A stretch of 64,000 bases of DNA from Phycisphaerales bacterium UBA2421 (GTDB taxonomy: Bacteria; Planctomycetota; Phycisphaerae; Tepidisphaerales; Tepidisphaeraceae). Below the pieces are notes generated by a model that saw only the letters and a list, made by a program, of their open reading frames with translations, did not search any database and had not been told where the DNA came from. Positions 42,317 through 52,371 of the stretch are shown here, piece by piece (the first letter of the stretch is position 1; every line of letters starts with the position of its first letter). The position numbers and the translations under genes are program-made. The stretch spans positions 177,207 through 241,206 of the forward strand of contig DDRH01000022.1 in the NCBI GenBank assembly GCA_002343075.1. Direction: 5' to 3'.

Positions 42317-45091
42317 ATGACTGATCTCCCGACTTCAAATCCCGGCGACCGCGCCGCAGAAATCGCTGCCGTCGCGAAGACGCTTCCGCCCAGTCAGCGC
42401 GATTCTTACATCGACCGCGAATGCGCCGGCGACGCTGACTTGCGCCGGCGCGTGAATGTGCTTCTGTCCGAAGCAGGTTCACCCGCGCTCGCCGAGACGC
42501 TCGATCCTTCCACCAGCGGTGCCGCCTCGGCGGGAAGCCTGCCGGCACTTGTAGAAGCCCCGAAGATGCCGCGCGAGATCGGCCCCTACAAGCTGCTGGA
42601 ACAAATCGGTGAAGGCGGGTTTGGCACGGTTTGGCTCGCCGAGCAATCTGTCCCGGTCCGCAGGCGCGTTGCGATCAAGATCATCAAGCCCGGCATGGAC
42701 TCGCGCGCAGTCGTCGCGCGGTTCGAACAAGAACGCCAGGCGTTGGCGATCATGGACCATGCCAACATCGCCAAGGTGCTCGACGCCGGCACAGCCCCCG
42801 ACGGTCGGCCCTTCTTCGTCATGGAGTATGTCGCGGGCGAGCCGATCACCTCTTACTGCGACAAGACACGGCTGGACGTACCCGCACGTCTCGCACTGTT
42901 CATTCACGTCTGCGAGGCCGTGCAACACGCACATCACAAGGGCATCATTCACCGAGACATCAAGCCGTCCAATGTGCTGGTGAGCATCGCATCGGGCCAG
43001 CCGGCAGTGAAGATCATAGATTTTGGCGTGGCAAAAGCCCTGAGCCACACGCTGACCGACAAGACGATCTTTACCGAACACGGCCAGATTCTCGGCACCC
43101 CGGAGTATATGAGTCCGGAGCAGGCTGAGATGGGCGCGCTGGATATCGACACTCGCACCGATGTCTACTCGCTGGGCGTCCTGCTCTATGAACTGCTGAC
43201 CGGCGCGCTGCCATTCGAGGCGCGCGACCTCCGGTCGAAGGGATACAACGAGATCCAGCGAATCATTCGCGAGGTCGATCCGCCGAAGCCGAGCACCAAG
43301 TTGCGCTCACTCGGCGCCCGCAGCGATGAAGTGGCGACTCGACGACATACCAAAATCGCCGAACTTGAAGGCCAACTGCGGCGCGAGCTTGAGTGGATCC
43401 CGCTCAAGGCGATGCGCAAAGAGCGCCAGGAGCGTTACGCAAGCCCGCTGGCAATGGCCGATGACATTCGCAACCATCTCGCCGGGCGGCCGCTCATCGC
43501 CGGGCCGGTTTCGGCGATGTACCGGGCCAGAAAATTTGTCAGCCGCAACCGCTTGCCAGTTTCGGCGGCAGCGGCGGTGCTGATTGCTGTTTTGCTCGGG
43601 GGCATCCTCTCAACGATCGGGTTTGTTCAAGCGTCCCGGCAGCGAGATCGCGCCGACGCCCAGGCCAAACTCGCCACGGAAGAAGCGGCACGGCTGCGGC
43701 AGGTCAACCTCTACATCACGTCGATGCTCGGCAGCGCCAACCCGGTCTCCGGCGAACCAAAAGATGTGACGGTGCGTGAACTGCTGGTGGAAGCCGTCCG
43801 CAAACTTGACGGCGGTGCGCTGAAGGATCAGCCCCGAAATGAAGCGGCGCTGCGTGCGGTGATCGCGGCGACTTATCGCTCGCTGAGCATGTGGGACGAA
43901 GCCGAGCCGCAGTGGCAGAAGGCGATCGAACTTGAACGCGCCACCGGCGGCTCGGAAAGCGTCAACGCCGCGACAGCGCTCGCCGGCCTCGGGCAATTGC
44001 AGTTGGACACGGGCCGGCTCGATGACGCCGCCAAGTCGCTCAACGATGCGCTCGCCACGCAGCGGCGGTCGCTCGCCGGCGACGATTTTCGCCTTGGCGA
44101 TACCATCAACAACCTCGGCCTTCTGGCTGAGTTGCGGGGCGATTTCAAGGCCGCGCAGACGCAATACCGCGAAGCACTCTCTATATACGAGAAGAATCCG
44201 AAGGACTCGCCGCGCATTGCCGATGCATCAAGCAACCTCGCCGGCGCGTTGTTTCGCACCGGCGAGCGGGCCGAGGCAATCAGGCTTGCCACCAACGCAC
44301 TCGAATTGCGCCGTAAGACCAGTGGCGAGAAGAGTGTCGATGTGTGGAACAGCCTGGCAAATCTCGCGACCATGCAGGAGTCCACCAACGACCTCGCCGC
44401 AGCGGAGAAGACGAGGCGCGATGCCCTTGCACTGGCGGCGGCGCTGGTTGGCGAGAAGCATCGCATGACGGTCGTTAGCTCCAGCGCGCTGGGACGAACG
44501 CTCTGGCTGCGCGGGGGCGAATCCCTGACCGAAGCGCAATCGGTGCAGACCCGCGCGCTCGACCTGGCGCGCTCCCTCGACGGCGATACCAGCGCCAGCG
44601 CCGCAATCGCCACCGACATGCTCGGGTGCATCGCGCGCGACCGCGGGCAGTTGGATCGGGCGGTTGAGCTGTTTCGTGATGCCCTCAAAATCCGCAGGCA
44701 AATTCTTCCCGCAGAGCATCCCGATATCGCCGCGGCGATGTCGCAGCTTGCTGACGCGCTCACGCGCGCCGATCAATCCCCCGCCGAAGCGGTGGAACTG
44801 GCAACCGCGGCGCTGGCCGTGCGGCAGCGCGTGTTTGGCGAGTCGCACTGGGCAACATGCAACACGAGGAGCGTGCTCGGTGCTGCGCTGGCGGCGAACG
44901 GGAAGGCGGCAGAAGCCGAACCGCTGTTGCTGCAATCGTATGATGGCTTGAAGACCGGCTCGTCGCTTGGCGTTCGTCCACAGGTTGATGCTGCCAACCG
45001 GCTGGTGGTGTTCTATGAGAAGATGGGCAAGATGGACGAATCCAATCGCTGGAAACGCCTTCGGGACGCCACCCCGACCGCTGACAACTGA
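42317..45091 (+). CDS. membrane Ser/Thr protein kinase with TPR sensor region
   Basis: A 924-residue protein. The N-terminal 80 residues contain a helical segment seen in many planctomycete kinases. The kinase domain (about 89-370) is intact: GEGGFGTVW, Lys121 in VAIKII, HRDIKPSNV near 211, DFGVAK near 234 and GTPEYMSPEQ. A membrane helix lies at about 413-438. The rest (about 480-910) is a run of TPR-like repeats with recurrent LAxLxxxxGxxxxA patterns, probably outside the cytosol, serving as sensor or partner-binding surface. Targets are unknown. Confidence 0.92.
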   Translation: MTDLPTSNPGDRAAEIAAVAKTLPPSQRDSYIDRECAGDADLRRRVNVLLSEAGSPALAETLDPSTSGAASAGSLPALVEAPKMPREIGPYKLLEQIGEGGFGTVWLAEQSVPVRRRVAIKIIKPGMDSRAVVARFEQERQALAIMDHANIAKVLDAGTAPDGRPFFVMEYVAGEPITSYCDKTRLDVPARLALFIHVCEAVQHAHHKGIIHRDIKPSNVLVSIASGQPAVKIIDFGVAKALSHTLTDKTIFTEHGQILGTPEYMSPEQAEMGALDIDTRTDVYSLGVLLYELLTGALPFEARDLRSKGYNEIQRIIREVDPPKPSTKLRSLGARSDEVATRRHTKIAELEGQLRRELEWIPLKAMRKERQERYASPLAMADDIRNHLAGRPLIAGPVSAMYRARKFVSRNRLPVSAAAAVLIAVLLGGILSTIGFVQASRQRDRADAQAKLATEEAARLRQVNLYITSMLGSANPVSGEPKDVTVRELLVEAVRKLDGGALKDQPRNEAALRAVIAATYRSLSMWDEAEPQWQKAIELERATGGSESVNAATALAGLGQLQLDTGRLDDAAKSLNDALATQRRSLAGDDFRLGDTINNLGLLAELRGDFKAAQTQYREALSIYEKNPKDSPRIADASSNLAGALFRTGERAEAIRLATNALELRRKTSGEKSVDVWNSLANLATMQESTNDLAAAEKTRRDALALAAALVGEKHRMTVVSSSALGRTLWLRGGESLTEAQSVQTRALDLARSLDGDTSASAAIATDMLGCIARDRGQLDRAVELFRDALKIRRQILPAEHPDIAAAMSQLADALTRADQSPAEAVELATAALAVRQRVFGESHWATCNTRSVLGAALAANGKAAEAEPLLLQSYDGLKTGSSLGVRPQVDAANRLVVFYEKMGKMDESNRWKRLRDATPTADN

Positions 45092-45143
45092 TTAAACCCA
45101 CCCAGTTTAGCCCAAAATCGTACGCCTGCCCGTCATTTTAACA

Positions 45144-45172
45144 TTGACCAGAGCGGGCCTGCGGTGTGATAC
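45144..45172 (+). promoter_or_regulatory. sigma-70-like promoter of the PEP-CTERM gene
   Basis: TTGACC (45144-45149) and TGATAC (45167-45172) are separated by exactly 17 bases, 43 bp upstream of the start codon. This is one of the best promoter matches in the window. Confidence 0.6.
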
Positions 45173-45214
45173 TCTCTCATAGCTCTGAGTTGACGCAGGA
45201 TTGAGGGAAAGAGA

Positions 45215-46024
45215 ATGTCCATTCGACGCTGCATCGCGCCGGTATTTCTATTGGCCGCCGCACCATTTGCGCTCGGTCAAATCACGGTATCAACCACGGT
45301 CGAGGGGACCGAAGCACCAAACGGTCGAGGCGTGCGCGCTCAGGCCGTCATCACTGAGGCCAGCGGCCTTGGCGCTGGCGTGCAGGCGATCGCAGTCAAG
45401 GAGATTCGCTCTGCGATTTTTGTTATCGACGATGTGGTATCGCGCGATGGCCCGGATGGCGGGCCGGGGCTTGCTGTTACGAAACGCGAGTTGACTGCCA
45501 GCGAAGCTTACGGCGACGGCCTTCCAAACGGGTATAACGTGCCCCCGACCACCGATCCCACTGGCCCGTGGCAGGGCCTGGTCTGGCCGTACCGGGACCA
45601 ATACGACTACTTCCCCAATGTCGGCGATCCGCTGGCCGACAATGTCGGTACGGCGTTCACCATTTCGCCAAATGTCTACGGCTTCGTCGATGTCGACGGC
45701 ATCGCGCGCGGCGGGCCGACCGACCCCACCCCCGCCGGCGGGGACATCAGCCGGCTTCTACGCGGCATCACCGGCAACGGGCTTAATGGGCCGGCAACCT
45801 ACTTTGCTTTTGACATCATTCCTCTGAGCGGGGATCGGGATCGATTCGTTACCGTTCGCCTGATTTCGACGAGCGTGCGCGTCGTCGTGCAGGATCAGAA
45901 CGGTGAGTACGGTGAAGTGGTGGTCGATGTGCCGGACTTCACCACCGTTATCCAACTGCCCGAGCCGACAACGCTCGCGTTGCTTCCCGTGGCAACGATG
46001 TTTCTGGCCCGACGGCGGCGATAG
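45215..46024 (+). CDS. PEP-CTERM sorting-domain protein
   Basis: A 269-residue exported protein. It has a signal peptide (residues 1-21, ending ALGQ), a beta-rich body with no recognised domain and a C-terminal sorting signal: PEP at about 250-252, a hydrophobic helix and a final RRRR. Exosortase cleaves such signals, and PEP-CTERM systems usually accompany exopolysaccharide loci, like the one at 22062-37374. No exosortase gene is in the window. AGGGA precedes the ATG. Confidence 0.88.
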   Translation: MSIRRCIAPVFLLAAAPFALGQITVSTTVEGTEAPNGRGVRAQAVITEASGLGAGVQAIAVKEIRSAIFVIDDVVSRDGPDGGPGLAVTKRELTASEAYGDGLPNGYNVPPTTDPTGPWQGLVWPYRDQYDYFPNVGDPLADNVGTAFTISPNVYGFVDVDGIARGGPTDPTPAGGDISRLLRGITGNGLNGPATYFAFDIIPLSGDRDRFVTVRLISTSVRVVVQDQNGEYGEVVVDVPDFTTVIQLPEPTTLALLPVATMFLARRRR

Positions 46025-46134
46025 TCGGCGGTGGTGGTAGACATCGGTGCGGGTAGACGGCGGGGGCGATTTACCGAACGAGTGGGGGCTCGCCACGTTG
46101 ACAATTTTCGGCACCGCCGTGACAACTTGATCGC

Positions 46135-47094
46135 ATGAAGCAGATCAAGATAGGCCTCATTGGCGGCAGCGGGCTTGGGGCGGCAGTCGCATCCGCGACC
46201 GAAGGGACCCGCCACGATATCCACACCCCGTTTGGTGCTCCGAGTGATGCGATCATCGAAACTGACTGGTCAGGCCTGCCGGTCTTCTTTCTCAGCCGCC
46301 ACGGCCCTGGGCACCTGCTCAACCCGTCACAGGTCAACTACCGCGCCAACATTTTTGCACTGAAACAGCTTGGGTGCACACACATTCTGGCGTCCGGTGC
46401 AGTGGGAAGCCTTCGCGACGAGATTCGGCCGCGTGATTTGGTCGTATTGGATCAGATCATCGACAAGACTCACCGCAGGCCCGGTACGTTCTTCGATTCA
46501 GCGGCGGTGCATGTGGAGTTTTCGGAACCTTTCTGCCCGGTACTGCGTCGGATGATTTTGCAGGCCGCGGTCAGGCCCGCGGTTGCCGAGACGACAGGCA
46601 ATCCGCCGGCCGGAGCGCCAGGCAGCGTCCCTCCTGATGCACCGCCGTTCACGGTGCATGCGCGCGGCACATACGTCTGCATGGAAGGCCCGGCGTTCAG
46701 CACGCGCGCCGAGAGCCTGATGCACCGGCTATGGGGCGGCGACGTGATCGGCATGACCGCGATGCCCGAAGCGAAACTGGCCCGCGAGGCCGAAATGAGT
46801 TACGCCATGATTGCCCTCGCAACCGACTACGATAGTTGGAAGCCCCACACACCCGAGCAGGCAGCAGACCCGTTCAAGCTGTTGAACGAAATCGTGTCCC
46901 ACCTGAACGACGCCACGGCGCACGCAATTGAGCTTCTGAAGCGCACGGTTGAACTGATCGCGGCAAAACCTGAAGAAATTGCAGACTGTCCGGCCCATCA
47001 TGCGCTACGATTGGGCATCTGGTCAGACAAGAGCAAGATAGCTGAGGAACACAAGCAACGTTTGGCCCCGCTTTGGATGCAGTATTTCAGTTGA
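46135..47094 (+). CDS. mtnP: S-methyl-5'-thioadenosine phosphorylase
   Basis: A 319-residue PNP-family enzyme: GGSGL (10-14), LSRHGPGH (53-60), RGTYVCMEGPAFSTRAES and MTAMPEAKLAREAEMSY, then ATDYDSW. The TDYD element points to 6-aminopurine (methylthioadenosine) use. It starts methionine salvage by phosphorolysis of MTA. About 25 Pro/Ala/Gly-rich residues (147-172) are inserted just before the conserved GTYVCMEGP strand. No other salvage gene is adjacent. Confidence 0.92.
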   Translation: MKQIKIGLIGGSGLGAAVASATEGTRHDIHTPFGAPSDAIIETDWSGLPVFFLSRHGPGHLLNPSQVNYRANIFALKQLGCTHILASGAVGSLRDEIRPRDLVVLDQIIDKTHRRPGTFFDSAAVHVEFSEPFCPVLRRMILQAAVRPAVAETTGNPPAGAPGSVPPDAPPFTVHARGTYVCMEGPAFSTRAESLMHRLWGGDVIGMTAMPEAKLAREAEMSYAMIALATDYDSWKPHTPEQAADPFKLLNEIVSHLNDATAHAIELLKRTVELIAAKPEEIADCPAHHALRLGIWSDKSKIAEEHKQRLAPLWMQYFS

Positions 47095-47124
47095 GACTTC
47101 ATGCGAGCCGGCGAGGAGCGATAA

Positions 47125-50100
47125 ATGAGATCATCACACGCAACCGATGACCGCAGGACAGGAGCCCGAGTTGGCCGCCGGTTTGCCGGGATGGTGTTCG
47201 CTGCCTTGTACGCCTCGCCATTGGCCGCTGTCGAGTTGGAGGGGCCCGTCCGCAACAGCCTCTTCGGCAAAGATTCGCTGCAGGGCATTTATGTGCGCGA
47301 TTCAGCGATTGCCGTCGAGAAAATCGCGCACGCCGAACGGCTGGAGCGCCTGAAGGAATGGGCCAAGGCGGCGGAGATTTATCAGGAGATCATCGAGCAA
47401 TATCCCGATCGGGTAGTGCCTTCGCGTGTGAATGATGAAAATCAGATCGTGCAATACACGTCGGTGGTGTCGGCGGTGCAGGAGCGGCTGGCAAAATGGC
47501 CCGCAGACGGACTGACAGCCTACCGCAATCGATACGAGGTCGCGGCGCGGGCCATTCTCGACGATGTAAGTCCATCAGAATCGACGGACAAAGAGGCGCT
47601 GCACCGGGTGGCCAAGCTCTATTTTGTCACCGACACGGCTCGCGATGCCGCGCAGCGGTTGATCGATCTGCAATTGCAGAATGGCGATTTCGCCGCAGCG
47701 GCCTGGCTGGGCGATCGCCTGCTGCAATGGCACCCCGGAATTGATGCAATGCGCGCCCAACTGCTTTTCCGAACGGCAATTGCGTACCGGCTGCTGGGCA
47801 ACGACGAGACGGCTGCCGCCCGAGGCGACGAACTCGCCCGCGAGCACCCCGATGCCACCGGATTGGTCCGCGGTGGGCAGATGAAGCTTGCCGATGCGCT
47901 GGCTGAAGCCCTGACGGCGGAAATCTCGATTCAATCCCTCGCAACCGACTCCTGGCCGACGGCATTTGGCAATAACAGCCGCGACCGCGTGCCAGCGGCC
48001 ATCACGGGGATTGGGGCGAGGCTGTTCTCGGTTCCCATCGTCCGCGCCGCACCGCGCCTGCCCGCGGGCCAGCGCGCACCGGCTGACATGGACCGCGATC
48101 AGCGTCAGGCAGGGTTTGCGACGGGAATTCTCCCGGTAATCGATCGTGGCGAGCTGTTTTTTCAGGATAATCAGCGGATTTACGGCCTCAGTCTCGACTC
48201 TGGCCTGCCGCTTGCCGGATGGGCCGAGACGTACGCCGGCGACCGGGCCGGGCGATACAGCATCGCCGACGCGTTTCCCACGCCGCTGGGAGCGCAACTG
48301 GCTGTCACCGTGACGGATGACACCGTGCTCTCCGTGCTCGGGCAGAATGACTTGCGCGCAATGCTCTACTCGGGCAACCTGGGCGCGTCACGCGAATCGC
48401 GGTTGGTGTGCCTCGATCGTCGCACTGGCGCGGAACGATGGTCATTTGCATCAAGATCGCTCAATCAGCGCGACGAACGCACCCCCGGCCGCGGGATGGA
48501 GTTGCAGGGAACGCCGGTTGTGGCTGGCGATCGAGTGTTTATCACAGCTCAGAGCGCCAGTGGGGTACAGTTTCAGAAATGTGAACTGATCGCGCTCGAC
48601 CGGCACACAGGCACGTTGCAGTGGCGTATTTATATCGCTTCCGCCAGTGTGAATTCGCAGATCTGGGACGTCGAATCGACGTTGCAAGATCAGCAGACCC
48701 CCCAACTGTCGTTCGCGGATGGCCGGCTCTACGTCTGCACCAACCTCGGCGCCACCGCAGCGATTGATGCGACCGACGGCACGATCATCTGGCTGAATCT
48801 CTACCCGCGTGAGGCCACGGCCCAATCAAGGCTGCAACAGCTTCGCCGGCCCATGGCGAGCGGCATGAATGTCTCCAGGAAACCGCGGCCATGGGCGCAC
48901 AATCCGGTCATTGTCTCCGGCAACCGAGTCTTCACCCTGCCGCGGAACAGTGAGTTTGCGTTTATCAATGACGCCTCGACCGGCGCGGAGATCTCGCGCA
49001 TTCCGGTCCAGCCGTTCGATAGCGCTGACACCCTCATCGGGGTGACCGGCGAGAGGCTTCTGCTTGCGGGGCTGAAATCGGTCTACTGCCTCAACTGGGG
49101 CAAGTTTCAGGCCGACGCGCCCGTCGGCGCGTATCTGCAATGGTCGAGCATCTTTAAGCGCGGGGGATTCGACGACGCGAGCCTGCGCGGGCGGCCGTTT
49201 CTCACGCATGATTCGGTCTATGTGCCTACTGCCTGGCAGATGTCGCGGATTGCCCTCGGCAACGGAAAGGCCATCAGCAGCTATCCCGGCGAAGGACGGG
49301 AATGGAGCGAAGAAGAGTCGGCGGGCAACTTGCTGGTGCTGCAGGATCATCTCGTCATCGCCGGGCCTGAGCAGGTGGCGGTTTACACTGATCTGAATGT
49401 TGCGATGCAGAAGCTCGATGCCGAATCGCAGCGCGATCCCTCATCGCCCAAGCCGCGGCTGCGCTATGCCGAGGTGATGTTTGTTGCCGGCCGCTTCGAC
49501 CTCGCCGCCGCCAAACTGGATGAGGCAAGAGATCTACTTACCGCAGCGGGCGCGCTGCAGCCGGGTCCGGATCGCAACCGGCTCTTCAATTCGTCTCTGA
49601 ACTTTGCGAAGAAGCTTACATCGCAACCGCGAGAGGAGGCGAGCATCCGCGGGTTCTTCGACCGCGCCGCGGTTGCCGCTGCATCGCCGCAGCAGAACGT
49701 CGCATTTCGCATCGCAAAGGCGCGCTGGCTTAACCAGCAAAAGGACGATGCCGGCGAGTTGACGCTTTATCAGCAGATTCTGGCCGATCCGGCGATGCGT
49801 CTAGAACTCATCAGCGGCGCCGACGGCGGGCCGGTGACGCAGGCAGCCTATATTGCCGAGCGAGCTGTGGGCGAAATCATCATGCGCAACCCTGCGGTGT
49901 ACGCACCCATTGAGCAGGCGGCGCAGGCTGAGTTCGATGCCGTCGCCAATGACAATGATCCCGAAAAACTGCTCGCGATCGCTCAAACCTACCCAAATTC
50001 AAAGATCAGTGCCGCTGCACTTTTTGCGTCAGCAGGGATCTATGAGCACCGCGGCGACTATCGACAATCGGTCATGATTCTTCGGTCGCTCCTGCCACGC

Positions 50101-51915
50101 AATCTGTCCAACAATGACCGGCTCCTCTGCATGGAAACGCTTGCTCGCAACTACCTGATGCTGCCCAACAGGCTCGATGTCGCGATTTCGCGGCTTTACC
50201 AAGCATCGCAGTTATCTCCCACAGCAAGGCTCTCAAAACCTATTCAACTCCCCGGCGGGCAGACACTCGACAACGCGACCTTTGCAGAGGCAGCACTGGC
50301 GATCAAACAGCTCCGGCGGGAGGTGTCTCGGGAGCGGCTCACGCGGATTGCGCTTCCCTCAGGAGATGCCCCGCCCGATGAGACTCCGCCGGCCTTTGTC
50401 CAGGCGATGGAGCCGATCGATGGCGTCACCCGCCTGCTACGCCCGCCTACAGAGGGCGCGAGACACGATCGCTTAGTGGCGTACATGCCCGACAAAGGCG
50501 TGCGCGTGTTTCAGATCGTCGATGGCATCGCCAAGCCAATATTTGCCAGTCAAACCACCAGCATGCCCACCGGCTGCACATGGGTGGGCCAAAGCCTGCT
50601 CTACTGGACCGCCAACCGAGTTGTTTTCGTCAAGGGGGACGATAGCGGCCTGCCGATGTGGGAGATCTCGCTTGGCAACCTGCCACAGGTTGAACTTTCC
50701 GCCGCCGGGGAAGAGGAGATTGCCAGTTCCAACCAGGACCTGACCGAGGCCGGCGAGCAAGCTCAGTCAGAGCGATTCAACAACCCCGATTTTGGCGGGG
50801 TCAATGCTCGAAGGGTGGTGGTTCGCCAGGGTGGCCAGATTATCGTTCGAAATGGAAATGCGGTGCGAGTCTTCCGCCCAAACCAGCCCAACAACGCTCC
50901 TGGCGAAACTGACGAACGCATTGTGCAGGTGCGTGCGCTTTCCGATCGCGTGATTGTTTCGACGAACCAGGGCCGAATCCTCGCGCTCGATCTTGCCGAC
51001 GGCAATTGCCTGTGGCAGGTGCGTCCCAGCGACCGCGCCATCGATCGATTGCTGGCGACCGACGATTTCGTCGCCACCCTGTTCTTCGACGACAGTTCCG
51101 CACAGATTGTCGCGATCGATGCTACCACCGGGCAGTTTGCGTTCCGGCGGGTGTTCTCGCGCGATGCAGGCGTTGTCAATTTCTGCCTCGCCCCGGATGG
51201 CAAACTCCTCTGGCTGCGGCCCGAAGCCCTTTTTGCCAAAGACCTGTTCGATCCGTCTGACCGCCCGACTTACTCGCGCAGCATGCGTCCCCCCGACGGC
51301 GGGCCTGTGTTTGGCATGGAAATGCGGCTCCTCGACCAGATGCTCGTCGTCGATGACAAAGTGCTCATCCTTGCCGACGGCGGGCAGCATGTGCGCGCGT
51401 TCTCGCTTGACGATGGCCGTCCCATTTCGCAGAAAACCACCGACGGCAACCTCACCATCGAGCAGCGTTTTCGAACGGGTAGCGGCGATTGGAATGCCAA
51501 GCTCGCCGTCTTTGGCCGCAGGCTCTATTGCATGGGTGTTCTCGGCGAGATGATCTCGCACGACCTGGAGACATCGGATTATGTGGTGCTAAACGTCCGC
51601 CGGATTGATTCACCCCTTAAGTGGGCCGGGCGGGAGATGATCGCAACCACCACACACATTCTGCGCATCGAAGAACCGACCAACGCCGGTGCCGGCCGAC
51701 GCCGCGACGCCGTCGCCGCCACGCCCAATGCGGGGCTGAGCATCGCCGCTTTTCGGCGGGCACTTACCGACGGCGGCACCGAAAGCGGAAAGCTCGATCA
51801 TCTCTTTCAAGTCGCCGGCAATATCGTCAACGAACAATGGCAGCCCGTCGACGGCGGACTGGCCTATCTCACCGCCGATCGCAAACTGCATATTCTCAGA
51901 GGAAACGGCAAGTAG
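47125..51915 (+). CDS. very large exported PQQ-type beta-propeller and TPR protein
   Basis: A 1596-residue protein with a signal peptide-like start (residues about 15-35, FAALYASPLAAVE). Helical TPR-like repeats (about 50-270) are followed by a first propeller of PQQ-like blades (about 320-730, with units such as LVCLDRRTGAERW and AAIDATDGTIIW). A second TPR region (about 770-1060) and a second propeller (about 1100-1590, with ILALDLADGNCLW) follow. No catalytic site of a PQQ dehydrogenase is recognisable. It is probably an envelope scaffold or sensor; such proteins are frequent in planctomycetes. It lies 30 bp after mtnP but is likely independent. Confidence 0.85.
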   Translation: MRSSHATDDRRTGARVGRRFAGMVFAALYASPLAAVELEGPVRNSLFGKDSLQGIYVRDSAIAVEKIAHAERLERLKEWAKAAEIYQEIIEQYPDRVVPSRVNDENQIVQYTSVVSAVQERLAKWPADGLTAYRNRYEVAARAILDDVSPSESTDKEALHRVAKLYFVTDTARDAAQRLIDLQLQNGDFAAAAWLGDRLLQWHPGIDAMRAQLLFRTAIAYRLLGNDETAAARGDELAREHPDATGLVRGGQMKLADALAEALTAEISIQSLATDSWPTAFGNNSRDRVPAAITGIGARLFSVPIVRAAPRLPAGQRAPADMDRDQRQAGFATGILPVIDRGELFFQDNQRIYGLSLDSGLPLAGWAETYAGDRAGRYSIADAFPTPLGAQLAVTVTDDTVLSVLGQNDLRAMLYSGNLGASRESRLVCLDRRTGAERWSFASRSLNQRDERTPGRGMELQGTPVVAGDRVFITAQSASGVQFQKCELIALDRHTGTLQWRIYIASASVNSQIWDVESTLQDQQTPQLSFADGRLYVCTNLGATAAIDATDGTIIWLNLYPREATAQSRLQQLRRPMASGMNVSRKPRPWAHNPVIVSGNRVFTLPRNSEFAFINDASTGAEISRIPVQPFDSADTLIGVTGERLLLAGLKSVYCLNWGKFQADAPVGAYLQWSSIFKRGGFDDASLRGRPFLTHDSVYVPTAWQMSRIALGNGKAISSYPGEGREWSEEESAGNLLVLQDHLVIAGPEQVAVYTDLNVAMQKLDAESQRDPSSPKPRLRYAEVMFVAGRFDLAAAKLDEARDLLTAAGALQPGPDRNRLFNSSLNFAKKLTSQPREEASIRGFFDRAAVAAASPQQNVAFRIAKARWLNQQKDDAGELTLYQQILADPAMRLELISGADGGPVTQAAYIAERAVGEIIMRNPAVYAPIEQAAQAEFDAVANDNDPEKLLAIAQTYPNSKISAAALFASAGIYEHRGDYRQSVMILRSLLPRNLSNNDRLLCMETLARNYLMLPNRLDVAISRLYQASQLSPTARLSKPIQLPGGQTLDNATFAEAALAIKQLRREVSRERLTRIALPSGDAPPDETPPAFVQAMEPIDGVTRLLRPPTEGARHDRLVAYMPDKGVRVFQIVDGIAKPIFASQTTSMPTGCTWVGQSLLYWTANRVVFVKGDDSGLPMWEISLGNLPQVELSAAGEEEIASSNQDLTEAGEQAQSERFNNPDFGGVNARRVVVRQGGQIIVRNGNAVRVFRPNQPNNAPGETDERIVQVRALSDRVIVSTNQGRILALDLADGNCLWQVRPSDRAIDRLLATDDFVATLFFDDSSAQIVAIDATTGQFAFRRVFSRDAGVVNFCLAPDGKLLWLRPEALFAKDLFDPSDRPTYSRSMRPPDGGPVFGMEMRLLDQMLVVDDKVLILADGGQHVRAFSLDDGRPISQKTTDGNLTIEQRFRTGSGDWNAKLAVFGRRLYCMGVLGEMISHDLETSDYVVLNVRRIDSPLKWAGREMIATTTHILRIEEPTNAGAGRRRDAVAATPNAGLSIAAFRRALTDGGTESGKLDHLFQVAGNIVNEQWQPVDGGLAYLTADRKLHILRGNGK

Positions 51916-52001
51916 CGGCAGGAACGCACTCGCGACAAACCGCTCGCCAACCATGCAACCGCCCGTTCCACGCATGGCACAAGCGGCGGCAGAAGGATAT
52001 A

Positions 52002-52280
52002 ATGCAGGAGCCTGAGAGGAGCACCGTGGGTCAACCGCTTGAACAATCAACACTGCCGATTCGCGAGCGCGTGCAGAACGTGCTCGACCTCATTCGCCCG
52101 GCAGTGCAGGCCGACGGCGGCGATATCGAACTCGTTGATGTCAATGCTGGCGTCGTGTCGATCCGATTTCATGGCGCCTGCCACGGCTGCCCAAGCAGCA
52201 CCATGACGCTCCAATATGGCCTCGAACGCAATCTGCGCGAGAAGATCCCTGAAATCACCCGCGTGGTTCCCGTTACATAG
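52002..52280 (+). CDS. NifU C-terminal-like Fe-S scaffold protein
   Basis: About 92 residues of the NifU/Nfu domain: VLDLIRPAVQADGGDIELVDV and ACHGCPSSTMTL with the CxxC that holds the bridging [4Fe-4S] cluster. It delivers clusters to apo-proteins. Two starts are possible: ATG 52002 (AAGGA four bases upstream) or GTG 52026, which has a better AGGAG six bases upstream and removes eight residues. YgfZ, another Fe-S factor, is nearby. Confidence 0.9.
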   Translation: MQEPERSTVGQPLEQSTLPIRERVQNVLDLIRPAVQADGGDIELVDVNAGVVSIRFHGACHGCPSSTMTLQYGLERNLREKIPEITRVVPVT

Positions 52281-52332
52281 CTGCCCACGACATTGCAGCC
52301 TGCTGCAAGATTGCCCTATGCATCGTTGGTAG

Positions 52333-52371
52333 TGAGCCGCCCCGCCCGGGGGCGTGCCCGGGAGCCGCTCA
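52333..52371. terminator. hairpin between convergent nifU-like and ppk2
   Basis: TGAGC (52333-52337) pairs with GCTCA (52367-52371) outside an inner CCCGGG/CCCGGG stem, overlapping the ppk2 stop. There is no clear T-run, so its role as a two-way terminator is tentative. Confidence 0.35.

Noticed and set aside
43873..44763. Ser/Ala-rich minus-strand frame opposite the kinase TPR region
   Set aside because: Low-complexity antisense of repeated Leu/Ala codons in the TPRs.
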